A stretch of 64,000 nucleotides of DNA from an uncultured Bacteroidales bacterium (GTDB lineage Bacteria > Bacteroidota > Bacteroidia > Bacteroidales > Muribaculaceae), in NCBI GenBank assembly GCA_947072905.1, contig CAMTKF010000004.1, forward strand, positions 31,416 through 95,415, written 5' to 3'. Each line of letters begins with the position of its first letter. Positions within the stretch are counted from its first letter, which is position 1. Shown here in pieces: positions 1 through 9,555 of this stretch. Both the position numbers and the translations under genes were made by a program. Below the pieces are notes generated by a model, which had not been told where the DNA came from, searched no databases, and was given only the letters and a program-made list of their open reading frames with translations.

Positions 1-353
1 TAACACCCCACTCCATCCTTGTGGCCAAACCACGCGTAGCCGGAGTATCTACCGCACAGGCATACGCCGGAGTGAAACCGCAGCAGCCCACCCGCGACAT
101 CCGTCAAATCATATCACTGAGTCCTGAAAAATGGCAGGGCCTGCTGAAAAACGATTTTGAGCCATCGGTATTCGCCCAAATCCCCCGCTCGGCCGAGCTT
201 AAGAAAGAAATGCTCGAAGGCGGTGCAATATATGCTTCGATGAGCGGATCGGGCTCGGCCGTGTACGGAATTTTCACTAATGACAAAATGGCACAGACCG
301 TAGCCGAGCGGCTGACCGACTGCGACACTCACATTTCATCAGGCTGTAATTGA
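1..353 (+). CDS. ispE: 4-diphosphocytidyl-2-C-methyl-D-erythritol kinase, C-terminal part
   Basis: This is the C-terminal part of a GHMP kinase; the reading frame is open from the window edge, so the start lies upstream. IspE phosphorylates the 2-hydroxyl of CDP-methylerythritol in the non-mevalonate (MEP) isoprenoid pathway in the cytoplasm. Visible evidence is the segment VSTAQAYAGV, which matches the conserved substrate-side loop of IspE, and the glycine/serine-rich GHMP motif 3 (GAIYASMSGSGSAVYG) near the end. Homoserine kinase is the other GHMP family to consider, but the VSTAxAYAGV block and the NDFE stretch fit IspE better. The gene stops at TGA 351-353 and is followed by about 100 bases before grpE. 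Confidence 0.82.
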   Translation, partial: TPHSILVAKPRVAGVSTAQAYAGVKPQQPTRDIRQIISLSPEKWQGLLKNDFEPSVFAQIPRSAELKKEMLEGGAIYASMSGSGSAVYGIFTNDKMAQTVAERLTDCDTHISSGCN

Positions 354-406
354 ACGATTAAGCCATAAAATTGTTATAAAAGCAAGGTCAAAAATGCGTT
401 GAAATG

Positions 407-414
407 TATTTTTG
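407..414 (+). promoter_or_regulatory. possible -7 box for grpE-dnaJ
   Basis: TATTTTTG fits the Bacteroidota TAnnTTTG -7 consensus and lies 45 bases before the grpE start. No TTTG box is present at the right distance upstream, so this is tentative. Confidence 0.3.
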
Positions 415-459
415 GCAAAGTTTTTGCATATAAGACATAGAATTTAACGAAATATAATC

Positions 460-1050
460 ATGAGCAACAATAAACACAACGAAGAATCAAAACTTCACGA
501 ACAAGCAGCCGACTCTCCAGAAGTAGAGGATATCCTCAATGACACAACAAGCGACACTGAGACTGCCGATATTACCGAAGATGAGGCAGATGCCATGATG
601 AAACAAGTAGCCGACCTCACCGCCGCCCTCGAAAAAGAAAAGAAAGAATATCTCTATCTCAGGGCCGACTTCGACAATTACCGCAAACGCACACTCAAAG
701 ACCGCGAGGATTTGCTCAAAAACGCAGCCGAAAAGGTCCTGAAAGGTCTTCTGCCCATTGTCGATGACTTTGAACGCGGCCTTCAGGCCACCAAGGACGC
801 TGAAAATGCCGAAGGTGTGCGCGAAGGAATGGAACTCATCTACAACAAGCTTCTGAAATATCTCGCCGACAACGGCGTTACACCGATAGATTCTACAGGC
901 AAGCCGTTTGACCCCGACTTCCACGAAGCTATCGCAGCCATACCTGCACCCAGCGAAGACCTCAAGGGCAAGGTTGTCGACACAACCACCCGTGGCTATA
1001 TGCTCAACAACAAAGTTCTGCGTCACGCAAAAGTAGCCGTGGGCGAATAA
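460..1050 (+). CDS. grpE: GrpE nucleotide exchange factor
   Basis: The 196-residue product is GrpE, the cytoplasmic dimeric cochaperone that releases ADP from DnaK. The first 60 residues are acidic and low in complexity, followed by a coiled coil (about 45-100) containing the typical LRADFDNYRKR segment, then the beta domain ending in the GrpE signature region with GYMLNNKVLRHAKVAV. The ATG is chosen because the preceding sequence is AT-rich leader and the N-terminus reads as a normal GrpE tail. dnaJ follows 38 bases later, so the two are probably one heat-shock transcript; dnaK is not in this window. Confidence 0.96.
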   Translation: MSNNKHNEESKLHEQAADSPEVEDILNDTTSDTETADITEDEADAMMKQVADLTAALEKEKKEYLYLRADFDNYRKRTLKDREDLLKNAAEKVLKGLLPIVDDFERGLQATKDAENAEGVREGMELIYNKLLKYLADNGVTPIDSTGKPFDPDFHEAIAAIPAPSEDLKGKVVDTTTRGYMLNNKVLRHAKVAVGE

Positions 1051-1088
1051 CACCTTATACACATTAATAATATAGGAGCTATCCATAT

Positions 1089-2276
1089 ATGGAAAACAAG
1101 CGCGATTATTACGAGGTGCTTGGCGTGAGCAAAACGGCAACCCCCGAAGAAATAAAGAAGGCTTATCGAAAGATGGCCATAAAATACCATCCGGACAAAA
1201 ATCCGGGAGACAAAGAGGCGGAAGAAAAGTTCAAGGAAGCCGCCGAGGCATACGATGTGCTTTCAAATGCCGACAAACGCCAGAAATACGACCAGTTCGG
1301 CCATTCAATGGGTCCGCAAGGCTTCCCCGGCGGCGGATTCGGCGGATATGGCGGCTTCAGCGGCGGTGGCTTTACAATGGAAGACATCTTCGAGCAATTC
1401 GGCGATATATTCGGAGGCCGCTTTTCAAACATGGGCGGGTTTGGCAGTGCGGCAGGTTCGTCGCGCAGCCGCCAGCGCCAGCAGCGCCGCGGCACCGACC
1501 TGCGCATACGCGTGAAGCTTTCGCTCGAAGAAATAGCAAACGGCGCATCCAAGAACCTAAAGATTCCCACATACGTAGCCTGTGAACACTGCAACGGCAC
1601 CGGCGCCAAGGACGGCACTGCATTCGCCACATGTTCAACCTGCCACGGCACGGGTACGGTAATCGAGCAGCACCAAAGCTTCTTCGGAGTACAACAGGTA
1701 CAGGCTGTATGCCCCACATGCGAGGGCACCGGCAAGGTGATAACCGAGAACTGCACATATTGCCATGGCGAAGGTATAGTAAGGAAAGACGAGCAGGTGG
1801 CATTCAACATTCCGGCCGGTGTTGCCGACGGCATGACCCTGACTGTAAGAGGAAAAGGCAATGCGCCACGCCACGGCGGAGCACGAGGCAATCTGCTTGT
1901 AGTAATCGAAGAACTGAAGCACCCCGAACTGATACGCGACGGCCAGGACATCATCTACAACCTCATGCTCGACCTCCCCACCGCCATACTTGGCGGAACG
2001 GTGGAAGTTCCCACAATCGGAGGACGCGCAAGACTGAAGATCGCCCCCGGAACCCAACCCGGCAAAGTGTTGAGAATGAGAGGCAAAGGTCTGCCGACCA
2101 CCGAGTCGTCAACACGTGGCGACGAGCTTATAAACGTGATGGTTTACATACCCGAGACAGTTACAGACGAACAGCGCAAGGCTTTCGAAGCCATGCAGGG
2201 AGCATCGAACCTCACACCCAACGAAGACCAAAAGAAACGCATATTCTCGAAGCTCAAACACATATTTGAAGACTGA
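1089..2276 (+). CDS. dnaJ: DnaJ chaperone (Hsp40)
   Basis: Full-length class I DnaJ (395 residues), the cochaperone that delivers substrates to DnaK and stimulates its ATPase. The N-terminal J domain carries the HPD motif (YHPDKNPGD). It is followed by a Gly/Phe-rich stretch (about 75-120), then four CxxCxGxG-type zinc repeats ([32 protein letters not shown]) that bind two zinc ions, then the C-terminal substrate-binding domains. It lies directly downstream of grpE. A strong hairpin follows it. Confidence 0.98.
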   Translation: MENKRDYYEVLGVSKTATPEEIKKAYRKMAIKYHPDKNPGDKEAEEKFKEAAEAYDVLSNADKRQKYDQFGHSMGPQGFPGGGFGGYGGFSGGGFTMEDIFEQFGDIFGGRFSNMGGFGSAAGSSRSRQRQQRRGTDLRIRVKLSLEEIANGASKNLKIPTYVACEHCNGTGAKDGTAFATCSTCHGTGTVIEQHQSFFGVQQVQAVCPTCEGTGKVITENCTYCHGEGIVRKDEQVAFNIPAGVADGMTLTVRGKGNAPRHGGARGNLLVVIEELKHPELIRDGQDIIYNLMLDLPTAILGGTVEVPTIGGRARLKIAPGTQPGKVLRMRGKGLPTTESSTRGDELINVMVYIPETVTDEQRKAFEAMQGASNLTPNEDQKKRIFSKLKHIFED

Positions 2277-2313
2277 CGCGTTAAATTACGTTTCAAATCA
2301 CACAATAATTAAT

Positions 2314-2354
2314 AAAATGATTGGATGAGCGTTTTGCTTATCCAATCATTTTTT
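2314..2354 (+). terminator. terminator after dnaJ
   Basis: A 13-bp perfect stem (2314-2326 with 2340-2352) reading AAAATGATTGGAT and its complement, with a short loop and a T run after it. It closes the grpE-dnaJ unit. Its loop holds the -33 box of the dnaN promoter. Confidence 0.85.
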
Positions 2355-2363
2355 GTAACTTTG
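2333..2363 (+). promoter_or_regulatory. dnaN operon promoter
   Basis: TTTG at 2333-2336, a 19-base spacer, and TAACTTTG at 2356-2363 match the Bacteroidota -33/-7 consensus exactly. Expected transcription start is about 2369, 40 bases before the dnaN ATG. The promoter overlaps the preceding terminator. Confidence 0.75.
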
Positions 2364-2408
2364 TGTGCTTAGATATTATAGAAATTAAAAAACAAACATA
2401 TACCGAAA

Positions 2409-3542
2409 ATGAGATTTAACGTGCCCTGCAAGACCTTCTACAACGCTGTCTCAGCTGTAAGCAAGGTGATAAATGCAAAGAATTCACTCAACATCCTCGA
2501 CAACTTCCGCATTCGCCTTGAGGGTGACGTTCTCACCGTCACCGGCGCCGACATGGACAATGAACTCACCGCCCGCATACACGTAACCGATGCCGAGGGC
2601 GACTTTTGCTTCTGCGTCACAGCCCGCCGCCTTGTAGACCTTCTCAAAGAATTACCCGACCAGGGAATCACATTCCGCCTTGACGAACAGACCTACGAAG
2701 TGGAAATTGAATACACCGGCGGTAAGTACAACCTGACGGCGATGGACGGCAACGAATATCCGGTTTTCCGCACCGACGAAGATGATGCCACCGAGCCTAT
2801 CTCATTCTCTATCAACTCCACCAACCTCATCAAAGGTCTTGAATACACCATCTTTGCCGTTGGCGATGATGACTACCGACCCATGATGAAGGGCGTATAC
2901 TTCGACCTCGACGAAGACCACCTCACCTTCGTGGCCACCGACACCCACAAGCTTGTGAGATACATCGACAACCGCGTGGCACCCGGTGCCAAGGGTTCAT
3001 GTATCATGCCCGTGAAGCCGGCTACTGTAATCCGTACTGTTTTCTCCAAGGAATCAGTTCTCAACTTCACCATCAGCCGCAAGAGCGCAACAATCGAAAA
3101 CGAGAACTTCACCTTCAAATGTTCGTTCCTCAACGGACGTTTCCCCGACTATAACCGTGTGATTCCCAAGAATTCACCTTTCCGTCTGGTTCTCGACCGC
3201 TCGGCCGCCCTCAACGCCATACGCCGCGTGGCCGTGTTTGTAGACCCCGGCTACGGTCTTGAGAAGTTCAAAATCACTCCCGACAAGCTCCTCATCAAGA
3301 GCGACGACAATAACATGTGCACATGTGCCCGCGAGACACTTGCATGCTCATACAACGGACCCGAGATGGTGATAGGATTCAGCGCACCGTTCCTCATCGA
3401 GTTCATGAACGTGCTTCCTACCGACGAGGTATATATCGACCTTGCAGATCCTTCGCGTGCCGGAGTGTTCTCACCCTCTGAAAACGAAGAAGGAACCGAC
3501 CTCGTGATGCTGCTGATGCCGATGAATGTTGATAAGTTCTAA
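2409..3542 (+). CDS. dnaN: DNA polymerase III beta sliding clamp
   Basis: The 377-residue product is the ring-forming clamp that tethers DNA polymerase III to DNA. Three repeated clamp domains fill the length; the N-terminus (MRFNVPCKTFYNAVSAVSKV) and the C-terminal LLMPMNV segment are typical of the family. It is the first gene of a compact run (exonuclease, coaBC, DUF4835, recN) and has its own promoter. dnaN is separated from dnaA by about 22 kb here, not adjacent as in many other bacteria. Confidence 0.97.
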   Translation: MRFNVPCKTFYNAVSAVSKVINAKNSLNILDNFRIRLEGDVLTVTGADMDNELTARIHVTDAEGDFCFCVTARRLVDLLKELPDQGITFRLDEQTYEVEIEYTGGKYNLTAMDGNEYPVFRTDEDDATEPISFSINSTNLIKGLEYTIFAVGDDDYRPMMKGVYFDLDEDHLTFVATDTHKLVRYIDNRVAPGAKGSCIMPVKPATVIRTVFSKESVLNFTISRKSATIENENFTFKCSFLNGRFPDYNRVIPKNSPFRLVLDRSAALNAIRRVAVFVDPGYGLEKFKITPDKLLIKSDDNNMCTCARETLACSYNGPEMVIGFSAPFLIEFMNVLPTDEVYIDLADPSRAGVFSPSENEEGTDLVMLLMPMNVDKF

Positions 3543-3554
3543 GAGCTTGTTTAA

Positions 3555-4328
3555 ATGAAACTTACCCTTAAACGCCCCATAGTATTCTTTGATCTCGAGA
3601 CTACCGGTATCAATATCACCAAGGATCGTATAGTAGAGATTTCGATAGTGAAAGTGATGCCGGGCCGCGAAGATGCCCCCGAAGTGAAAACGCGCAGAAT
3701 CAACCCGGAAATGCACATTCCCGAGGAATCTACAGCCATTCACCATATTACCGACGAAGACGTGGCCAATGCCCCGACATTCAGACAGGTGGCACGTTCG
3801 CTTGCCGACTATATCAAAGGCTGCGATATCGCAGGATTCAACTCCAACCGCTTTGATGTGCCTATGCTCGACGAAGAGTTTCGCCGTGTAGGCGTGGAAT
3901 TTGACTTCCATAAAGCCCGGTTTGTGGATGTGCAGACCATTTTCCACAAAAAAGAGCCGCGCAACCTTATAGCCGCCTATCGCTTCTACTGCGACAAGGA
4001 GCTGACCGGCGCGCATGGTGCCCAGGCCGATACCATGGCCACCTACGAGGTACTGCTGGCACAGCTGGAGAAGTATGACGACCTGCCCAACGATATAGAG
4101 GAACTGGCTAAGTTTTCGTCGCAGAACAATAACGTAGACTTTGCCGGACGTATGATATACGACGACAAAGGTCGCGAAATCATCAACTTCGGCAAATACA
4201 AGGGCCAGGTAGCCATTGACGTGCTCAGAAAAGATCCCGGCTACTACAGCTGGATAGAACACGGCGACTTCCCGGGCGACACCAAACGCGCCTTCCTGCG
4301 CCTGTACATGGAGAGCAAAAAGAAATGA
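3555..4328 (+). CDS. DEDDh 3'-5' exonuclease (DNA polymerase III epsilon-like)
   Basis: A 257-residue DnaQ-fold exonuclease. ExoI is visible as FFDLETTG (the DxE metal ligands), ExoII as AGFNSNRFDVPML, and ExoIII as HGAQADTMATYE, the His-x4-Asp of the DEDDh class. The C-terminal 50 residues (after FGKYKG) resemble the tail of ExoX-like exonucleases. It probably proofreads or trims DNA with two metal ions. It starts 12 bases after dnaN and its stop overlaps the coaBC start by 4 bases, so it is translationally coupled. Whether it is the replicative epsilon subunit or a repair exonuclease cannot be told from sequence alone. Confidence 0.88.
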   Translation: MKLTLKRPIVFFDLETTGINITKDRIVEISIVKVMPGREDAPEVKTRRINPEMHIPEESTAIHHITDEDVANAPTFRQVARSLADYIKGCDIAGFNSNRFDVPMLDEEFRRVGVEFDFHKARFVDVQTIFHKKEPRNLIAAYRFYCDKELTGAHGAQADTMATYEVLLAQLEKYDDLPNDIEELAKFSSQNNNVDFAGRMIYDDKGREIINFGKYKGQVAIDVLRKDPGYYSWIEHGDFPGDTKRAFLRLYMESKKK

Positions 4329-5551
4329 ATAATACAGAAAGCTGCATCAACAGCCTTAAAGGCAAGCATATAGTACTCGGCATAACAGGTGGCATTGCCG
4401 CGTACAAGGCCGCTGTGCTCACACGTCTGTTTGTAAAAGCCGGTGCGGAGGTGCAGGTCATCATGACTCCGAATGCCTGCGAGTTCATCACTCCGGTCAC
4501 CCTCTCAACACTGAGCGGAAAACCGGTCATAAAGGAATTCTTCACAGCTAATACAGGCGAATGGCACAGCCACGTAGACCTGGGGCTGTGGGCTGATGCC
4601 TTTGTTGTGGCTCCGGCTACGGCGTCAACCATAGGCAAGATGGCCAACGGAATTGCCGACAATATGCTGGTGACATCGTATCTGTCGACCCGCGGTAAGG
4701 TGTTTGTAGCACCGGCCATGGACTTCGACATGATGCTCCACCCGTCTACCAAGCGCAATATCGACCTGCTGAAGTCGTACGGCAACATCATCATAGAACC
4801 GGCCGAGGGCGAACTCGCATCGCATCTCATAGGAAAAGGCCGCATGGAAGAGCCCGAAAACATCATCAAGGCTGTAGCAGCTTACTTTGACTCCAAGCAA
4901 GACCTCAAGGGCAAGTGCGTACTTGTGACCGCCGGCCCTACATACGAAAAAATCGACCCCGTGCGGTTCATAGGCAACTACTCAACCGGTAAAATGGGCT
5001 ATGCCATAGCCAACGAGGCCGCAAAGCGCGGCGCTGAGGTTATCCTTGTCAGCGGTCCTGTAGAGGGGCTGCAAGTAGAGCCGGGCGTAGAACTCCACAA
5101 GGTGGAAAGCGCCGAGCAGATGCTCGCCAAGGCTCAACAGGGATTTGAGCGTGCAGATATTGCCATACTCTCGGCTGCGGTGGCTGATTACCGCCCTGCC
5201 GAATACATCGACCATAAGATCAAGCGAGAGAAATCAGGCATAGATTCCATTCAACTGGTTAAGAACCCCGATATTGCAGCCACTTTAGGCGCAAGCAAGC
5301 GCAAGGGGCAGATATTGACCGGCTTCGCGCTCGAGACTGACAACGAAAACTCAAACGCCATTGACAAGCTGCACCGCAAGAACCTCGATATGATTGTATT
5401 GAACTCACTACGCGATGCAGGGGCCGGATTCGGCGTACCCACCAACAAGGTAAGCCTTATCTTTGCCGACGGCCGCCCGCAACTCGACTTCCCCCTGAAG
5501 TCGAAAGCCGAAGTGGCCACCGACATCATTGACAACATACTGAAATTATGA
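4325..5551 (+). CDS. coaBC: Bifunctional phosphopantothenoylcysteine decarboxylase / phosphopantothenate-cysteine ligase
   Basis: The 408-residue protein carries out two steps of coenzyme A synthesis: CoaB joins cysteine to 4'-phosphopantothenate and CoaC, an FMN enzyme, decarboxylates the product. The N-terminal flavoprotein domain begins with GITGGIAAYKA and contains the PAMDFDM block around residue 130 (PAMNxxM-type). The CoaB domain starts near residue 190 with VLVTAGPTYEKIDPVRFIGNYSTGKMG, shown here only by its first part VLVTAGPTYEKID. It overlaps its neighbours by ATGA on both sides, which indicates coupled translation in the dnaN operon. Confidence 0.96.
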   Translation: MNNTESCINSLKGKHIVLGITGGIAAYKAAVLTRLFVKAGAEVQVIMTPNACEFITPVTLSTLSGKPVIKEFFTANTGEWHSHVDLGLWADAFVVAPATASTIGKMANGIADNMLVTSYLSTRGKVFVAPAMDFDMMLHPSTKRNIDLLKSYGNIIIEPAEGELASHLIGKGRMEEPENIIKAVAAYFDSKQDLKGKCVLVTAGPTYEKIDPVRFIGNYSTGKMGYAIANEAAKRGAEVILVSGPVEGLQVEPGVELHKVESAEQMLAKAQQGFERADIAILSAAVADYRPAEYIDHKIKREKSGIDSIQLVKNPDIAATLGASKRKGQILTGFALETDNENSNAIDKLHRKNLDMIVLNSLRDAGAGFGVPTNKVSLIFADGRPQLDFPLKSKAEVATDIIDNILKL

Positions 5552-6468
5552 ACTTTATATGTCGTGTATTAGTATTCCTTGTTGTAGTGTGCAGCTCATA
5601 CGCAGTGAGCAGCGCACAGGAGCTTAATTGCTCGGTGGAATTCAATACCGACCAGATAAGCGGCACCAACAAGTCAGTATTCGAGACATTGCAGTCGGCA
5701 GTAAACGACTACATGAATACCACGGCATTTACGCCGATGCAGTTTTCAGCCAATGAAAAGATAGAGTGCCGCCTGTTTTTCACAATCAAGGAATACAGTG
5801 ACGACGGCACTATAAAAGGCGATCTGCAGGTGCAATCAATGCGACCTGTGTACAACTCTGCATATACTACAACGGTAGTTAATTTCAAAGATTCCAAAAT
5901 AGACTTCGTATATCAGGAGGGGGAACCGCTGAATTTTACCGTCAATTCCATGGAAAATCAGATAACGGCAATTCTCAACTTCTATGCTTATCTCATAATA
6001 GCCATGGACTCGGACACATTCGCCCCTAAAGGTGGCGAACCCTATTGGGAACGTCTGAAGCAGATAGTGCAGATGGCACAGTCGTCAGGCGAAACCGGAT
6101 GGAAGGCATTTGAAGACACCAAAAACCGCTCGGCCGTCCTCTCCGCTTTTACAGAAGGCAACGGAGGCGAGGCTCTGCGCAAGATGCTTTACGACTACCA
6201 TCGCAACGGCCTTGACCAGATGAACCTGTCGATGGATAAAGGCCGGGCTGCCGTTACCGCAAGCCTTGATGCCATAGGCTCTGTTTACCAACTGAGCCCT
6301 ATGTCGGTATCGCTCTCTATGTTCCGCGACGCCAAGATGGATGAACTTGTGAATATATATTCATTGGCTCCGGCAGATGAACGCACCAAGGTGTACAACC
6401 TTCTGCAACCCATATATCCTACAGACGAAGACAGACTTTCAAAAATCAAAAAAGGTCAGGAAAAATGA
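5548..6468 (+). CDS. DUF4835 family exported protein
   Basis: A 306-residue protein with a clear signal peptide (first about 23 residues, ending ...SSAQE), so it is exported. It matches the Bacteroidota DUF4835 family, which is typically placed between coaBC and recN as here. Some databases associate this family with the type IX secretion system under the name PorD; I cannot confirm that from the sequence and no other type IX genes lie in the window. There is no lipobox and no further membrane segment. It overlaps coaBC and recN by 4 bases each. Confidence 0.85.
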   Translation: MNFICRVLVFLVVVCSSYAVSSAQELNCSVEFNTDQISGTNKSVFETLQSAVNDYMNTTAFTPMQFSANEKIECRLFFTIKEYSDDGTIKGDLQVQSMRPVYNSAYTTTVVNFKDSKIDFVYQEGEPLNFTVNSMENQITAILNFYAYLIIAMDSDTFAPKGGEPYWERLKQIVQMAQSSGETGWKAFEDTKNRSAVLSAFTEGNGGEALRKMLYDYHRNGLDQMNLSMDKGRAAVTASLDAIGSVYQLSPMSVSLSMFRDAKMDELVNIYSLAPADERTKVYNLLQPIYPTDEDRLSKIKKGQEK

Positions 6469-8135
6469 TTACAAGCCTTCGCATCATAAACTATGCGCTC
6501 ATACGCAATCTTGAGCTGAAGCCGGCCGAGGGATTCAATATCATCACAGGCGAAACCGGCGCGGGTAAATCCATCATAATGGGTGCTCTGTCGCTGCTGC
6601 AGGGCAAGCGTGCCGATGCCCGCGGATATGTGCAGGAAGAGCGCTCGGTGGTGGAAGCTGATTTTGAAATTTCAGAAGAGATTGCAGCCCGTATAAACCA
6701 AGTGCTTGATGAGGCCGGAGTAGCCCATATAGAGAGCAACAGACTCACACTCAGGCGCGAAATACGGCCTACCGGCAGATCAAAAGCCACTGTCAACGGT
6801 ACTCAGGTGCAACTGTCGGTTCTGGGCGAGGTGGCCGATAAACTTGTCGACATACATTCGCAGCATAAAAACCTGCTGCTCGCCGACCCCGACTTTCAGC
6901 TTGAGGTACTTGACAGTCTGGCCGACAATAAGGAGCTGCTCGAAGAATACAAAAAAATATATGCGGACTACCGGGTAGCTCTGCGCAAGTTTGCCGATAC
7001 CCGCGAAGAGATATCGCGCACCGCTTCAGATGCCGATTATCTGGAATATCAGCTGAACGACCTCAATTCTGTACAACTGAGTGCCGGAGAGGAAGAAGAG
7101 CTTGAACGCCAACGCAATGCCCTGGCAAATTCATCTGCGATAAGCGAGAAACTGGCATTGGCGGCATCCAACCTTATATGGGCAGACAATTCAGCCTCAG
7201 AGCTTGTATCAACAGCTTTATCAGCCATCAACGATGCCGCCGGAATGTCTGAAGAATTCGCACCGGTGGCTCAGCGACTTGAAAGCATGCTCACCGAGCT
7301 TGATGATGTGGCCGACTCCATTGCCGACCATGCCAGCCGCATGCAGGACAATCCGCTTGCACTTGAAGAAATAGAGCAACAGCTCAATAAAATATATGCT
7401 CTGAAGACCAAACACCGCGTAGGATCGGTAGAGGAGCTGATAGCTATACGCGACAACATAACATCGAGGCTCGAAGCCCTCAACGACTCGGAGACACTGC
7501 TCAAATCGCTTGAAAATGAAGCCCGAATGCTCAAAAAACAGGCACTTGAGAAAGCCAATGTACTGTCGTCGCGCCGCAAGACCGCGGCAAGCGAGCTTGT
7601 GAAGCTGCTTACCCAACGGGCAAGGCCACTTGGCTTGACCAATCTTAATATCGACGTTTGTGTCAATACGGGCAAGCTCAATCCAAACGGCATTGACACA
7701 GTTGAATATCTGTTTTCATTCAACAAGAATCAACAGCCCCAACCCATAGGCTCGCGGGCATCGGGCGGTGAGATTTCACGAGTGATGCTGGCCCTTAAAT
7801 CAATCACAGCCGAGCATAGCCACATCCCTACCATTATTTTCGATGAGATAGACACAGGTGTATCGGGCGATGTAGCCAAACGCATGGGTAATCTGATGGC
7901 CGAGATAGGCCGGCACATGCAGGTAGTGACAATCACACACCTGCCACAAGTGGCTGCCCGCGGCGAACGCCACTTCAAGGTTTATAAAGTTGATGAAGCC
8001 GACAGCACACGCACCCACATTTCGCTGCTCGATACAGAACAGCGCAAAGCCGAACTTTCGCTGATGCTGAGCGGTAATCCCTGCGACCCAACCGCGCTTG
8101 CAGCAGCCGAAAACCTGATGAAAAATCAAGATTAA
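6465..8135 (+). CDS. recN: DNA repair protein RecN
   Basis: A 556-residue SMC-like ATPase used in double-strand break repair. The Walker A motif is GETGAGKS near residue 29, a coiled-coil arm occupies about 160-370, and the C-terminal half has the ABC signature SGGEISRVMLALK followed by Walker B IIFDEIDTGVSG. Length is normal for RecN (550-560). Last gene of the dnaN operon; it is followed by 92 bases with no clear terminator before rlmB. Confidence 0.97.
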   Translation: MITSLRIINYALIRNLELKPAEGFNIITGETGAGKSIIMGALSLLQGKRADARGYVQEERSVVEADFEISEEIAARINQVLDEAGVAHIESNRLTLRREIRPTGRSKATVNGTQVQLSVLGEVADKLVDIHSQHKNLLLADPDFQLEVLDSLADNKELLEEYKKIYADYRVALRKFADTREEISRTASDADYLEYQLNDLNSVQLSAGEEEELERQRNALANSSAISEKLALAASNLIWADNSASELVSTALSAINDAAGMSEEFAPVAQRLESMLTELDDVADSIADHASRMQDNPLALEEIEQQLNKIYALKTKHRVGSVEELIAIRDNITSRLEALNDSETLLKSLENEARMLKKQALEKANVLSSRRKTAASELVKLLTQRARPLGLTNLNIDVCVNTGKLNPNGIDTVEYLFSFNKNQQPQPIGSRASGGEISRVMLALKSITAEHSHIPTIIFDEIDTGVSGDVAKRMGNLMAEIGRHMQVVTITHLPQVAARGERHFKVYKVDEADSTRTHISLLDTEQRKAELSLMLSGNPCDPTALAAAENLMKNQD

Positions 8136-8179
8136 GAGTGTGTCGGATTAACGATTAACACACAAAGAATATCATATTG

Positions 8180-8195
8180 TAGAATTTAAATTCTA
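8180..8195. promoter_or_regulatory. 16-bp palindrome upstream of rlmB
   Basis: TAGAATTTAAATTCTA is a perfect palindrome 33 bases before the rlmB start, extended by TTG and CAA with one bulged base. It could be an operator or a leader hairpin. Function unknown. Confidence 0.35.
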
Positions 8196-8227
8196 ACAAA
8201 CTCCAAAACAACTAAAACTGACTTAAC

Positions 8228-8983
8228 ATGGAACCTACCGACTATATATATGGAATCAGAGCCGTCATGGAAGCTATACGCGGAGGACGGTCAATTGACA
8301 AACTCTTTATCAAAAAAGATCTTTCCGGAGACCTTGCCTCAGAGCTTTTCGGGCTGATGCGCGAACATCGTATCGTAGCTCAGCGTGTTCCGGTAGAACG
8401 TCTCAACCGCATCACACGCAAGAACCATCAGGGCGTAATAGCACTTTTGCCGGCCATAGAATATACCAATCTCGGCAATCTTGTGACATCGCTCTACGAC
8501 GACGGCGTGCTGCCCTTTATCGTGGTACTTGACGGTATAACCGACGTACGCAATTTCGGTGCCATAGCCCGCACGGCAGAATGCTGCGGTGTCAACGCCC
8601 TTGTGATAGCCGAACGCGGCAGTGTGAGCGTAGGAGCAGATGCCATAAAGACCTCGGCCGGCGCACTACACAGCCTGCCCGTATGCAGGGAACACAGCAT
8701 CACCGGTGCCGTTAAATTCCTTAAAGACAGCGGATTTAACGTAGTGGCTGTGAGCGAGAAAGCCAACTTCAACTATACCAAAGGCGACTATGCCGGCCCT
8801 ACCGTACTGGTTATGGGTGCCGAGGACACAGGCATATCGCCTGAGGTGATGAAACTGTGCGATACACGAGTTTCAATTCCTATGTTCGGACATATCGGTT
8901 CATTGAACGTTTCGGTGGCCGCAGGTGTTATGATGTATGAGGTTGTGCGCCAACGTCTGGAAGCAAATCTCGAAGTAATCTGA
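8228..8983 (+). CDS. rlmB: 23S rRNA (guanosine-2'-O-)-methyltransferase, TrmH/SpoU family
   Basis: The 251-residue product is a SPOUT methyltransferase with an N-terminal substrate-binding domain (first 90 residues, starting DYIYGIRAVMEAI) and a C-terminal knotted catalytic domain. The three SpoU motifs are visible: NFGAIARTAE, VMGAEDTGISPEV and IPMFGHIGSLNVSVAAG. The best-known member of this arrangement is RlmB, which methylates G2251 in the peptidyl-transferase loop of 23S rRNA. The exact target base is inferred. It has its own leader and sits between recN and guaD on the same strand. Confidence 0.88.
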   Translation: MEPTDYIYGIRAVMEAIRGGRSIDKLFIKKDLSGDLASELFGLMREHRIVAQRVPVERLNRITRKNHQGVIALLPAIEYTNLGNLVTSLYDDGVLPFIVVLDGITDVRNFGAIARTAECCGVNALVIAERGSVSVGADAIKTSAGALHSLPVCREHSITGAVKFLKDSGFNVVAVSEKANFNYTKGDYAGPTVLVMGAEDTGISPEVMKLCDTRVSIPMFGHIGSLNVSVAAGVMMYEVVRQRLEANLEVI

Positions 8984-9054
8984 GTGCACCGGCCAACACC
9001 GGAATCCATACATTTAACACACAAAAAACTATAAAACACATAAAACATATACCT

Positions 9055-9555
9055 ATGACAAACAACATAGAAGATAAATACACCGCCGAGGATGCACGAT
9101 TCATGCAGATGGCTATAGACCTGTCTATTGAAAACGTAGATAACGGCGGTGGCCCCTTTGGCGCCGTTATCGTAAGCCCCGAGGGCGACGTCATAGCTAC
9201 AGGCGTAAACCGCGTAACTGCAAACAACGACCCCACAGCCCATGCCGAGGTTTCGGCGATAAGGGCTGCATGCCAAAAGGTGAAAGACTTCAAATTGCAC
9301 GGATGCACAGTATACTCATCCTGCGAGCCATGCCCCATGTGCCTGAGCGCACTCTATTGGGCCGGTGTAAAACGCATCTGTTTCGGAAATACCAAAGCCG
9401 ATGCCAAGGCCATTGACTTCGACGACCAGTTTATCTACGACCAGATTGAGCTTTCGAGAGAAGCACGGTCAATAAAATGCGACCATTTCATGAACAAAGA
9501 GGCTATTGTAGCCTTCAACAAATGGCGCGATAAAACCGATAAGGTGGAATATTAG
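9055..9555 (+). CDS. guaD: Guanine deaminase (cytidine deaminase fold)
   Basis: A 166-residue zinc enzyme that probably converts guanine to xanthine in purine salvage or catabolism. Zinc ligands are seen in the HAEVSAIR block (His plus catalytic Glu) and the PCxxC block (SCEPCPMCLSALYWA). The early GGGPFGAVIV segment and the C-terminal tail ending KVEY match the Bacillus GuaD type, which completes its active site with the C-terminus of the partner subunit; this distinguishes it from tRNA adenosine deaminase TadA. Its stop codon overlaps that of the convergent ABC gene. Confidence 0.85.
   Translation: MTNNIEDKYTAEDARFMQMAIDLSIENVDNGGGPFGAVIVSPEGDVIATGVNRVTANNDPTAHAEVSAIRAACQKVKDFKLHGCTVYSSCEPCPMCLSALYWAGVKRICFGNTKADAKAIDFDDQFIYDQIELSREARSIKCDHFMNKEAIVAFNKWRDKTDKVEY

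Noticed and set aside
487-1140. Long minus-strand open frame opposite grpE (217 codons)
   Set aside because: It mirrors the codon bias of grpE, has no ribosome-binding site and no recognisable protein, and overlaps grpE fully.
1163-1954. Minus-strand open frame opposite dnaJ (263 codons)
   Set aside because: Antisense shadow of dnaJ; Pro/Ser-rich by chance from Gly/Phe codons.
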